From Planctomycetes bacterium UBA2386 (GTDB lineage: Bacteria > Planctomycetota > UBA1135 > UBA2386): a DNA stretch of 24,373 nt. The stretch lies in contig DDSQ01000023.1 in NCBI GenBank assembly GCA_002343845.1, positions 24,118-48,490 of the forward strand, given 5' to 3'. The notes under the pieces were generated by a model. That model had not been told where the DNA came from. It saw only the letters and a list, made by a program, of their open reading frames with translations, and searched no databases. How positions within the stretch are numbered: position 1 is the first letter of the stretch; the number at the start of each line of letters is the position of its first letter. Below are positions 7,146 through 14,419 of the stretch, piece by piece. A program made the translations under genes and the position numbers.

Positions 7146-9536
7146 CTACGTGCGGCCGGCCGGGGTCAGCAGGTTGGCGAGCAGGCGCACGGCGCCTGGA
7201 TGCAGCTTCTTCAGCTGCCGCCACAACGACAGCGCGCAGTAGACGTATTCGCCGTCGCCGGTGCGTGCGTGCAGCAGCGCGCCGCGCTCCGGCGGCTGGC
7301 CGGGATCGTTCATCTCGAGCAGTTCCTCGAACTGGCTCGCCCACACGCTCGGCAGGTAGAGACCACGCTCCTGCTCCCAGCCGTCCCAGTCGCCAGGGCG
7401 GATCGCGTTGGGGTGCGTCAGCAGCACGTGCGCGGGCAGCAGCACGGTGACCGGCGCATCGGCGCGCGTGACGCGCGCTTTCCCGACCTGGAACGGCAGG
7501 AACGGCGCGCCGACGAAGCCCTCGCCCGGCGGCTGGAACTCGACGTCCTTCTGGTAGAAGACGACGAGTCGGCGGTGCCGGGTCTGCGCGAACTCGAGCA
7601 GGCGGCGGAAGCCGCTGCGCACGGCGGGCCGGTCGTGCAGCGCGCGGATGTCGACGACGATCGTGTCGTGGCGCGAGAGATCGGCGAGCGCCACGTCCGA
7701 GTCACTGAGATCGGACCACGGGATGCCGAGCCCGCCGGCGCCGAGCACCGCCGACAGCGTGTCGTCGCGGCTGCGAACCACGCCGACGCGCAGATCGGAC
7801 GGGACCTCGATGTCGATCTTGTGCACCGGCAACTCGACGCGGTTGTTGCCCATCCGGATGCGCAGCACGTCGACGCCGGGCCGTCGTTCCGCCGGTGCTT
7901 GCACCTCGAAGCCGAAGGTCTCGCTGCGCTGCGAGTCGAGCGCGACCTGCAGCCGGTCCCGCGTCAGCGCGTAGCCCGACGCGCCACGAACCTCCAGCTC
8001 GCCCGCGATGGGGAATCGCGAGTTGCGCGTGACGACGACGCGGAACTGCAGGCTGCGACGCGCCGTCGACAGCAGCAGAGTGCGCGGGACGACGTGCAGC
8101 TCGACTGGCGGGCGCTGCTCGATCGGCAGCCGCAGGTCGACCGGAACGTCGACGTCGCCGTTGCGGACGGTGACGCGCAGCTGCACCGGTGGCTCGAAGT
8201 GCTCCGCGCGGAAGCGGGCGGCCATCGGATCGGCGCCGGGATCGCCGCGCGGCACGCGAACGGCGACGCTCGCGCGCGGGGCTGTCGTGGTGCCGTTCGT
8301 GGCGCCGTTCTCGTCGTCGAGCAACGTCGCTTCGACGCCATGAAGGCCGGCGATCGACCAGGGCAGCCGCTGATCCTGCGATCGGTTGATCCGCACGACG
8401 ACGACGAACTCCTCGCCGCCGACCGCGACCGTTCCTGGCGCGACTTCGACTTCGACCTGGATGCCGGCGAGCAACAACGACAGGCGCTCGAGCGACTCGA
8501 TGCGGCGGTCGAGCCGCGCGCGCACGTCGTCGTTCGCGCGTTGCCGCAGCTCGCGCAGTTCGATCAGCAGCGGCAGGACGTCGCCGCTCGCCAGTTCGCC
8601 CGCGTGCCATCGGCGCGACAGGCCCGCCAGGGCCGCCGCGATCTCGCGGGACCGTTCCGGCCGTCCCGGCCACCGGGCGTCGAGCAGCGATGGCAGCGAG
8701 GACGCGCCGTACAGCGGATCGCGTTCGTCGGGCTGCCACGAAGCCCCGTTCGACGGCTGAAACCACATGCGCGACTCGAACACCGCGTCGAGTGACGCGG
8801 GTGGGCCCGGACTGCGGTGCGCGGAACGCAGGATCTCGTAGGCGTGCCGGCGCAGCGTCGCGCCGAGCACCGGGTCGAGGCGATCCGTGGCGATGCTCCA
8901 TGCCGCTGCCGACGGCGTCGTGCCCGATCCGAGGCAGAGCGTGCCGACGTGGTGCGGGGACGCGTCGGTGGCGAAGGCAGCATCCGCCGCGAGCGCCACG
9001 GCGGCCGGGAGCAGTTCCACGAGCGCGAGGTCGTGCCCATGCTGCTCCTCGGCGTGGTGCATCGTCATCACCGCGTCCGGACGAACACGACGGATCGTGC
9101 GCGCGAGCGCATGCAGCGTCGCCTCACGCCCCCACTCCGCGAACGTCTCGGCCGCCGACCGACGGAAGCCCGCGTCGGGCCGGTCGAGGTGCCAGATGTC
9201 GGCGCCGATCGCGGCAGCACCCACTTCGGCTTCGAGCGTGCGGATGCGTTCGAGATCGTCGCCGGTTTCGGACCCCGCGCTGTTCTGCGCGCCACCGCCC
9301 CGCGACGCCAGCAGGATCGCGACGCGCGCGCCGAACGTGCGGCGCAGCCACACTGCCGGCAGCACGTAGCGATCGTCAGGATGCGAAGCGACGAGCAGGA
9401 ACAGGGCGTCCGCTTGCACGTCGCGGAAGGCCTGATCGAGGGCCACGGCCCCGGCTCCCGTGCGCAGACCCGTTTCGGACCAACTCTGCGTCGTCGCCGC
9501 GCTCACGAGCACCAGGACGGCCGCGAGGAGCCTCAT
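7146..9536 (-). CDS. PIG-L family deacetylase with long C-terminal extension
   Basis: 796 aa with a signal peptide (MRLLAAVLVLVSAATTQS). The N-terminal 250 residues are a PIG-L/LmbE zinc de-N-acetylase: SHPDD at 51-55 stands for the usual (A/P)HPDD, and HHAEEQHGHD (160-169) carries the downstream zinc histidine region. The middle (about 350-560) is beta-rich and Ig-like (for example QLRVTVRNGDVDVPVDLRLP). The last 210 residues (VVVDIRALHDRPAVRSGFRR, RRLVVFYQKDVEF, GEYVYCALSLW) resemble a glutamine-amidotransferase-like fold without an obvious catalytic Cys. Similar large secreted PIG-L proteins occur in Bacteroidota and Planctomycetota. Predicted substrate: an N-acetylated sugar outside the cytoplasm (inference). 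It follows the metallophosphoesterase gene by 14 nt. Confidence 0.88.
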   Translation of the reverse strand: MRLLAAVLVLVSAATTQSWSETGLRTGAGAVALDQAFRDVQADALFLLVASHPDDRYVLPAVWLRRTFGARVAILLASRGGGAQNSAGSETGDDLERIRTLEAEVGAAAIGADIWHLDRPDAGFRRSAAETFAEWGREATLHALARTIRRVRPDAVMTMHHAEEQHGHDLALVELLPAAVALAADAAFATDASPHHVGTLCLGSGTTPSAAAWSIATDRLDPVLGATLRRHAYEILRSAHRSPGPPASLDAVFESRMWFQPSNGASWQPDERDPLYGASSLPSLLDARWPGRPERSREIAAALAGLSRRWHAGELASGDVLPLLIELRELRQRANDDVRARLDRRIESLERLSLLLAGIQVEVEVAPGTVAVGGEEFVVVVRINRSQDQRLPWSIAGLHGVEATLLDDENGATNGTTTAPRASVAVRVPRGDPGADPMAARFRAEHFEPPVQLRVTVRNGDVDVPVDLRLPIEQRPPVELHVVPRTLLLSTARRSLQFRVVVTRNSRFPIAGELEVRGASGYALTRDRLQVALDSQRSETFGFEVQAPAERRPGVDVLRIRMGNNRVELPVHKIDIEVPSDLRVGVVRSRDDTLSAVLGAGGLGIPWSDLSDSDVALADLSRHDTIVVDIRALHDRPAVRSGFRRLLEFAQTRHRRLVVFYQKDVEFQPPGEGFVGAPFLPFQVGKARVTRADAPVTVLLPAHVLLTHPNAIRPGDWDGWEQERGLYLPSVWASQFEELLEMNDPGQPPERGALLHARTGDGEYVYCALSLWRQLKKLHPGAVRLLANLLTPAGRT

Positions 9537-9550
9537 GCGTGCGCGGGCCT

Positions 9551-10294
9551 TCAGACTCCGAGCGCAAGGCGGTTCGCCAACACCTCCGGCAAGCCCGCTT
9601 CGCGGATCTTCCGCTGCACGCCGCCGATGTCGTACTGGACGCGCTTGATCGCCGCGGTCTCACGTTCCGTGTCCACGAGACCGTAGGCGGCACGCGAATC
9701 CTCGTCGCGTGGCTGGCCAACGCTGCCGACGTTCATGAGCACGCGATCGAAGCCGCGATACGAGACTTCGATCTCCGATTGCACGGCAGGCTCGATGATG
9801 TCCGCCGGCGACGAATCGCGGCGCATGTAGATCGCCGGCACGTGCGAGTGGCCCACGAAGCACAGCCGCGTCTCCTGCTTCGCGATGGAGTCCATCGCCT
9901 CGACGCGACTGATGACGTAGCCGAACTGGTCGGGCAGGTGCATCGTGCCGTGCACGACCGTGAACTCCGGATGTTGCACGACCAACGCGAGGCTGCGGAG
10001 GAACTCGAGATCCGATGGCCGCATGCGCGGGAGCGTCCACTGGATCGCGGCGCGGGCGAAGTGATTGAAGTAGGCGGTGTCCAGCAAGCCGAGGACTGCA
10101 GCGTCATGGTTGCCGAGGCACGTGATGCAGCCGAGTTCCCGGACCAGGTCGATGCAGATCGACGGCTCCGGGCCGTAGCCGACGATGTCCCCCACCTGCA
10201 CCCAGGTGTCGACGCCGTCGCGGCGCATCGCGGCGATGACGGCGCGGAGCGCCTCGGCGTTGCCATGGATGTCGCCGAGCACTCCGATCCTCAT
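9551..10294 (-). CDS. Metallophosphoesterase (YfcE/MPP superfamily)
   Basis: 247-aa calcineurin-like phosphoesterase with the full dinuclear metal motif set: GDIHGN (Asp8, His10; residues 7-12), GDIVGYGP (Asp36), GNHD (61-64), VVHG (113-116) and GHSH (148-151). Cytoplasmic, no signal peptide. Size and motif spacing match the bacterial MPP_2/YfcE-like group, whose members hydrolyse phosphodiesters or phosphomonoesters; the actual substrate cannot be told from sequence. ATG 10294 overlaps the stop of the upstream membrane-protein gene (ATGA, 10294-10291), suggesting coupled translation. PIG-L lies 14 nt downstream. Confidence 0.93.
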   Translation of the reverse strand: MRIGVLGDIHGNAEALRAVIAAMRRDGVDTWVQVGDIVGYGPEPSICIDLVRELGCITCLGNHDAAVLGLLDTAYFNHFARAAIQWTLPRMRPSDLEFLRSLALVVQHPEFTVVHGTMHLPDQFGYVISRVEAMDSIAKQETRLCFVGHSHVPAIYMRRDSSPADIIEPAVQSEIEVSYRGFDRVLMNVGSVGQPRDEDSRAAYGLVDTERETAAIKRVQYDIGGVQRKIREAGLPEVLANRLALGV

Positions 10295-10866
10295 GATCTC
10301 TCTCCGTCGTGCATGAGGGTGGAAGTCGTTGCGCCAGCTAGCCCAGCGATGCTAGCGACCACAGTTTGCAACGACCAGCCAGCCTCGTGCACACGCATCC
10401 CGACCACCAACGCGAGGGCTGCATGAAGGACCGCGATCGTCATCCACGCCGACCTGGCGCGATCCAGGCTTGTTGTTGCATAAACAACTGCGGGTACAAT
10501 AGTTATGACAGTTGCGACGGCGGCGGTCGCGACGTGCGGTAGCCGTTCCCCTCGGAGGGCCGCGAAGACGAGCACACTGCCGAACATGACGCCTCCCACC
10601 AACCCGACGATCACGACGTTTCGCAAACCCGAGGCGATCGGAAGTCGCACGCTCGGCGCACTCGTGGCGAGGACGAGCGAGACCACGCACGTGGCGGCCA
10701 ATGCGGCCTCGACTGGCAGGTGGATTCCGAACGAGCGGAGCACGACCGGTTCCTGAAGCGATGCGATCGCAATCCACGCGATTGCGAGGAGCCATGGCAC
10801 AGGTCCCGCGCCGCGCAGGCTAGCGATGGTCGCGAGGCGCGCAGCTCGAAGGGTCACGCTCAGCAT
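10291..10866 (-). CDS. Multi-pass membrane protein of unknown function
   Basis: 191 aa, very hydrophobic, with about six predicted membrane segments (near residues 23-38, 52-70, 83-105, 112-130, 142-157 and 167-183). No charged motif suggesting transport or catalysis and no recognised family. Start ATG 10866 lacks a clear ribosome binding site. It heads a three-gene unit with the metallophosphoesterase (4-nt overlap) and PIG-L genes, and is divergent from parA with a gap of about 123 nt. Codon use is somewhat less GC3-biased than neighbours, for example around 10475-10510 where an AT-rich patch encodes VITIVPAVVYATTS. Confidence 0.7.
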   Translation of the reverse strand: MLSVTLRAARLATIASLRGAGPVPWLLAIAWIAIASLQEPVVLRSFGIHLPVEAALAATCVVSLVLATSAPSVRLPIASGLRNVVIVGLVGGVMFGSVLVFAALRGERLPHVATAAVATVITIVPAVVYATTSLDRARSAWMTIAVLHAALALVVGMRVHEAGWSLQTVVASIAGLAGATTSTLMHDGERS

Positions 10867-10976
10867 GGGTCACACACGGTCCGGCGATTCTCTTCTCAGA
10901 TGTTCCGCTGTCTGGCAAGGGTGGATACCATCGCCGTGGTACGAGGCTGGGCGCCTTCGTACGCGACTTGTCCAAA

Positions 10977-10981
10977 GGGAG
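10977..10981 (+). promoter_or_regulatory. Ribosome binding site deciding the parA start
   Basis: GGGAG (within AAAGGGAG) 8 nt before GTG 10990. The GTG codons at 10981 and 10984 overlap or abut this site and so are less likely starts. Confidence 0.55.
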
Positions 10982-10989
10982 TGGTGACG

Positions 10990-11706
10990 GTGCGGTCGAT
11001 CGTGCTCGCGAACCAGAAAGGCGGCGTTGGCAAGACCACGACCGCGATCCACCTGGCGCACGGTCTGGCAATCGCTGGCAACCGCGTCGTCCTTTTCGAC
11101 CTTGATCCGCAGGGTAACGCCACCGTGGCCATGCAGGGAATGGGGAGTGAAAGCCCACCAGACCCCGGAATGCTGGGCCTCAATGCGGTTGGCCCGGGCC
11201 TCTGGATGCTCCCGTCTCACGGCGATCGAGCGACCCTTGCTCGCTCCGCGAGCCTCGACACCAAGCGTCTGCACGAGATGGTCGCCGAGCTGAACAGCAT
11301 GGCGGACTACCTGGTGATCGACTGCCCGCCTCGCATGGATGAGTGGGGCTGGGCGGGCATCCAGATCGCCGACGAGGTTGTGGTGCCCGTTCAGGCCGAG
11401 TTCTTCGCCATGCACGGACTGTCGCAGATGCTGTCGAGCCTGGCGACTGCCGCAGCGGAGTTCCCGGGCAAGGGCCGGCTTCGCGGGGTGCTGCCTACGA
11501 TGGTCGACCTGCGGGAGCCAATCGCAACCGAGATCCTGGCCGACCTGCGTAGGAACCTCGGCGAGAAGGTGCTCTCGTCCGTGATCCTCCGCGATAGCAG
11601 CCTGGTGGAGGCGGCGAGTTTCGGCGTCTCGGTGTTCCAACACGCGCCATGGTCCAAGGGTGCTTTCTGCTACCTGGATCTGGTAAGGGAGCTAGCTCAT
11701 GGTTGA
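10990..11706 (+). CDS. parA: Chromosome-partitioning ATPase ParA/Soj
   Basis: 238-aa ParA-type ATPase, which binds DNA non-specifically in the ATP state and moves ParB-parS complexes. Deviant Walker A KGGVGKTT at residues 10-17, switch I/Walker A' FDLDPQGN at 36-43 and Walker B YLVIDCPP at 107-114 are intact. The protein begins directly with the first beta strand (RSIVLANQK) and lacks the N-terminal HTH of plasmid ParA, so it is the chromosomal Soj type. GTG 10990 was chosen for its ribosome site and for family alignment; the frame is open far upstream to 10720, but that part lies antisense to the membrane-protein gene and has no family match. It overlaps parB by 8 nt. Odd: RMDEWGWAG follows Walker B where the family usually has a small-residue loop. 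Confidence 0.96.
   Translation: MRSIVLANQKGGVGKTTTAIHLAHGLAIAGNRVVLFDLDPQGNATVAMQGMGSESPPDPGMLGLNAVGPGLWMLPSHGDRATLARSASLDTKRLHEMVAELNSMADYLVIDCPPRMDEWGWAGIQIADEVVVPVQAEFFAMHGLSQMLSSLATAAAEFPGKGRLRGVLPTMVDLREPIATEILADLRRNLGEKVLSSVILRDSSLVEAASFGVSVFQHAPWSKGAFCYLDLVRELAHG
11685..11691 (+). promoter_or_regulatory. Ribosome binding site of parB inside parA
   Basis: AAGGGAG 7 nt upstream of ATG 11699, within the last codons of parA. It supports co-translation of the overlapping pair. Confidence 0.6.
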
Positions 11707-12595
11707 TCGTCGACTTGGTCGTGGTCTCGATTTCTTCCTCTCCGGGGCCAAGCAGGCCGCAGGGACGCCCCGCGCTGAGCCGACGGCGGGTTCGCGCCAA
11801 GCGGAGGACGAGGTTCTGCACGTTGAGGTGGGGGCTTTGGCTGTCAGCCCCTTCCAGCCGCGAAAGGTGATTCGCGAGGAGGAACTGAACGAGCTGGCGG
11901 AGTCGATCCGCTCGAGTGGGATCCTGCAGCCGATCCTGGCTCGTCGCGTTGGCGACCGGCTGGAGATCGTCGCGGGCGAGCGGCGTTGGCGTGCGGCCAA
12001 GATCGCGGGCTTGTCGCACGTTCCTGTCCTGGTCCGCTCGATCACGGACCAGGATTCGGCCGTGTTCGGGTTGGTCGAGAACCTCCAACGCGAGGACCTG
12101 AACGCGATCGAGAAGGCTCTCGGGTTCGCTTCGCTGCTCGAGGTCTTGAAGGTGAGCCAGGAAGAGCTCGCCAAGAAGGTGGGGCTCGACCGGTCGACCG
12201 TGGCGAACTTCCTTCGACTCCTCGACCTTCCGGAAGGGGTGCGTGCCCACGTTTCACGTGGAACACTGAGCATGGGTCATGCTCGCTGCCTGCTGGCCCT
12301 CCCCGACGCGGAGTCGATGCAACTGATGGCTGACCAGGCCATCAAGCTGGGCTGGTCGGTGCGCGCGCTCGAAGCCCGCGTTCGCGAGGCCCTGGAGGCC
12401 TCGAAGGGCCAGGCGGCCAAGGCCGCCGTGGGACGGCAGAGGCCGGTGTGGCTCAACGAGTTAGAAGAGAGCCTCGTCGACGGCCTCGGAACGCCCGTGA
12501 CAATCCGCTACGGCCGAAAGCGCAGCCAGATCATCATCGAGTGCGCTGGCCGAGAGGAGTTCGAGCGCGTGTTCCAGCGCCTCAAGAACGCCTGA
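11699..12595 (+). CDS. parB: Chromosome-partitioning protein ParB (Spo0J-type CTPase)
   Basis: 298 aa. In order: an N-terminal ParA-stimulating peptide RRLGRGLDFFL (residues 4-14); a linker rich in Ala, Gly, Glu and Thr; the ParB/sulfiredoxin-like CTP-binding domain with SPFQPRK (50-56), GERRWRA (93-99) and VENLQREDLN (126-135); a helix-turn-helix parS-reading domain (about 152-200, SQEELAKKVGLDRSTVANFL); and a C-terminal dimerisation segment (about 255-298). Length is typical of chromosomal ParB. ATG 11699 overlaps parA by 8 nt. A parS-like site lies within this gene at 12250-12265. Together with ParA it segregates the origin region. Only 24 nt separate its stop from the convergent cyclophilin gene. 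Confidence 0.97.
   Translation: MVDRRLGRGLDFFLSGAKQAAGTPRAEPTAGSRQAEDEVLHVEVGALAVSPFQPRKVIREEELNELAESIRSSGILQPILARRVGDRLEIVAGERRWRAAKIAGLSHVPVLVRSITDQDSAVFGLVENLQREDLNAIEKALGFASLLEVLKVSQEELAKKVGLDRSTVANFLRLLDLPEGVRAHVSRGTLSMGHARCLLALPDAESMQLMADQAIKLGWSVRALEARVREALEASKGQAAKAAVGRQRPVWLNELEESLVDGLGTPVTIRYGRKRSQIIIECAGREEFERVFQRLKNA
12250..12265 (+). promoter_or_regulatory. parS: parS centromere site inside parB
   Basis: CGTTTCACGTGGAACA fits the symmetric core NGTTNCACGTGNAACN and matches the widely conserved parS sequence TGTTTCACGTGAAACA at 14 of 16 bases. It covers parB codons for about residues 184-189 (V-S-R-G-T), read as GTT TCA CGT GGA ACA: five successive A/T-ending codons in a gene that otherwise prefers G/C-ending ones, which suggests selection on the DNA sequence itself. 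Other CACGTG hexamers in the window lack the GTT/AAC flanks. Confidence 0.85.
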
Positions 12596-12619
12596 CGCGA
12601 AGAGCCGGGCTGGCTAGGA

Positions 12620-13771
12620 TCAGGGGAGCACGGTGACCGCGGTGACTCGAATCGGGTCGAGCGTCCGACCGCGGCCCAGCTCTTCGTCCTGCGCGGTCGG
12701 CATCGCCGCCTCGCAGACACGCTTCAGGTTCTCGAGTCCCTCGACGACGTAACCGAAGACCACTCGTTCGCCGTCGTACTGCCAGGCGTCGTCGACGGCG
12801 ACCCAGAAGCGGTCCCCGCACGACTTGCCGTCGGCTTCAACCCGCGCCGAGACGGCGCCCGCGAAGTGAAGCAACTCGTTCTTCTCGAAGTCGAGAATGA
12901 GGGAGCTCGGATCGGTCACCTTCCACAGTTCACGGTCGTCTGCCTTGGTGGACTCGAACCCGAGGTGGAACTCGCGAGGCTGCTTGTTGGTCTTGACCGG
13001 CCTCCGAATCTCATCGACCGCAAGTCCTTCCCAGAACTTGGTTTCCGCCAGCTTCTTGAATGCAGCGCCGTGGATTGGCGCGCCCGGCATCAGGGCGATC
13101 GTGAAGGCCCCGTAGTCGCCGGACAACTCGAACTTGACCTTGGCTGCGGTGGCCGGGATCTCCGGCTTGGAGAAGCTCGTTGGCAGCGCGAACGCCCGTT
13201 CCCGCTCGATCTGGGCTCGCATGGCCGCCACAACACTCCCAGCCACGGCCGGCTCCAGCTCCGGCTTCGGGGGGCGGGTGGCACTCGGAGTCTGGCCAGC
13301 AGGCGGCGGCACGGTTTCCTGAACCTGCACCGGGTGCGGCGACTGACGCACGAGCGAGTGGTTGGGATAGCCCTTCTCCAAGGCCGCAAGGTGGCTCTCG
13401 GCTGCCGCCCAGTCCCGCTCCAAGATGGCGCGCCTAGCCAGCGCATGGAGAACGAACGGCTTCTGCTCCGGTGATGCCGTATCGAGGGCCGCGCGCAGCT
13501 GCTCCGACCCAACGCTCACGAGGGACTCCGACAGGCTTTCCCCGGCCTTGGCCTGATCGGTGTAGGACGAGTTCAGGCCGAGACTTGCAGCGAACGCCGA
13601 CCAGGTCGAGTCGTTCTTGCGCCCGTCGAAATACTTGATGGCGTAATTGACTCCGAGCGCCCCGAAGATCGCGAGGACCACGACGTAGGCGAGGGAGCGG
13701 TAGCGGTCCCAGAGAAGCTCGATCTGGCCCGGCGCCTGCGTGCCGGCGGGGGAGGTCGGGTTGGCTGACAT
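12620..13771 (-). CDS. Membrane-anchored divergent cyclophilin-type peptidyl-prolyl isomerase
   Basis: 383 aa. A short N-terminal tail is followed by one membrane segment (about residues 27-46, SLAYVVVLAIFGALGVNYAI), an Ala/Glu-rich helical region (55-140), a Pro-rich linker (about 150-175) and a C-terminal domain (about 212-383) with cyclophilin-like order: FELSGDYGAFTIALMPGAPI, then KLAETKFWEGLAVDEI, FWVAVDD and VVFGYVVEGLENLKRVCE. The usual catalytic FHRV/GG..QxGD motifs are replaced (VDEIRRPVK; no QxGD), so isomerase activity is doubtful; it may bind proteins instead. The fold call is by overall pattern. The lipoprotein gene ends 12 nt upstream, so the two are one transcription unit. Convergent with parB. 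Confidence 0.75.
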   Translation of the reverse strand: MSANPTSPAGTQAPGQIELLWDRYRSLAYVVVLAIFGALGVNYAIKYFDGRKNDSTWSAFAASLGLNSSYTDQAKAGESLSESLVSVGSEQLRAALDTASPEQKPFVLHALARRAILERDWAAAESHLAALEKGYPNHSLVRQSPHPVQVQETVPPPAGQTPSATRPPKPELEPAVAGSVVAAMRAQIERERAFALPTSFSKPEIPATAAKVKFELSGDYGAFTIALMPGAPIHGAAFKKLAETKFWEGLAVDEIRRPVKTNKQPREFHLGFESTKADDRELWKVTDPSSLILDFEKNELLHFAGAVSARVEADGKSCGDRFWVAVDDAWQYDGERVVFGYVVEGLENLKRVCEAAMPTAQDEELGRGRTLDPIRVTAVTVLP

Positions 13772-13783
13772 GATGTGGGGGGC

Positions 13784-14239
13784 TTATCGGCGCGAGTAGT
13801 CGGTTGCGTAGTCGACGATCATCAACGTCATGCCTTCGCTGCGCGAGAACGAGTAGTCCGCGGTGTAGATGCCGCGCTCGAACAGCATCCGCATGCCGCC
13901 TTCGCCGGTTTCCTCGTCGCGGGTCTTGGCCCAGCCATGCTGGGGCATGCGTTCGCGCACGTAGTTGGCAGCATTCGGCACGTCGACCGCACCGAAGTAG
14001 ACGAAGTGGCCGATTCGCCAGGCACCGGCCTCCTGCGAGTGGCTTTCGTGCCCGGACTCGCGCAGCCGCATGCCCGAAGGCACGACCACGTCCTGGAACT
14101 GCGTCGCGCCCACCCCCTCGGTGGTCGTCGGATCCGTGGCACAACCGGCGAACACGGCCGCGGCGACGATTGCCGCGACGCGGCCGCAATGAGCATTGCG
14201 AACGACGACACGGAGCGATGCACAGTTGGTTCGGCCCAT
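13784..14239 (-). CDS. Lipoprotein of unknown function
   Basis: 151 aa. Basic N-terminus, hydrophobic stretch VAAIVAAAVFAGC and lipobox cysteine at residue 33, followed by a Thr-rich linker. The mature domain (about 110 residues) contains VVPSGMRLRESGHESHS, WRIGHFVYFGAVDVPNAANY, MPQHGWAKTRDE and ends YATDYSRR. The arrangement of a strand followed by a helix that ends in MPQHGW is seen in small envelope lipoproteins that measure or bind the cell wall, but I cannot name the family. ATG 14239 is the longest start; an internal GTG at 14209 or nearby would shorten the signal. It lies 12 nt upstream of the cyclophilin-like gene. Confidence 0.75.
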   Translation of the reverse strand: MGRTNCASLRVVVRNAHCGRVAAIVAAAVFAGCATDPTTTEGVGATQFQDVVVPSGMRLRESGHESHSQEAGAWRIGHFVYFGAVDVPNAANYVRERMPQHGWAKTRDEETGEGGMRMLFERGIYTADYSFSRSEGMTLMIVDYATDYSRR

Positions 14240-14419
14240 GGATTCCTCGCGGCCAGGATCTGGCGGGAAACGGGGGGAGGATCCTAGCGGGGCCGCCGCA
14301 CCCAGGCAACCGCGGTGCTGCAGCCTCTCGCGGCCTGGGGCAGTTCCGCCGCGAGCAGCAGCGCTCTACACTTCGCCGCGCATTCCGACCGCTCGCGTTC
14401 GCGGGCGGCACCAGACCGC

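Noticed and set aside
10720..10989. N-terminal extension of ParA from an upstream ATG
   Set aside because: It overlaps the divergent membrane-protein gene, has no family match, and a ribosome site supports GTG 10990.
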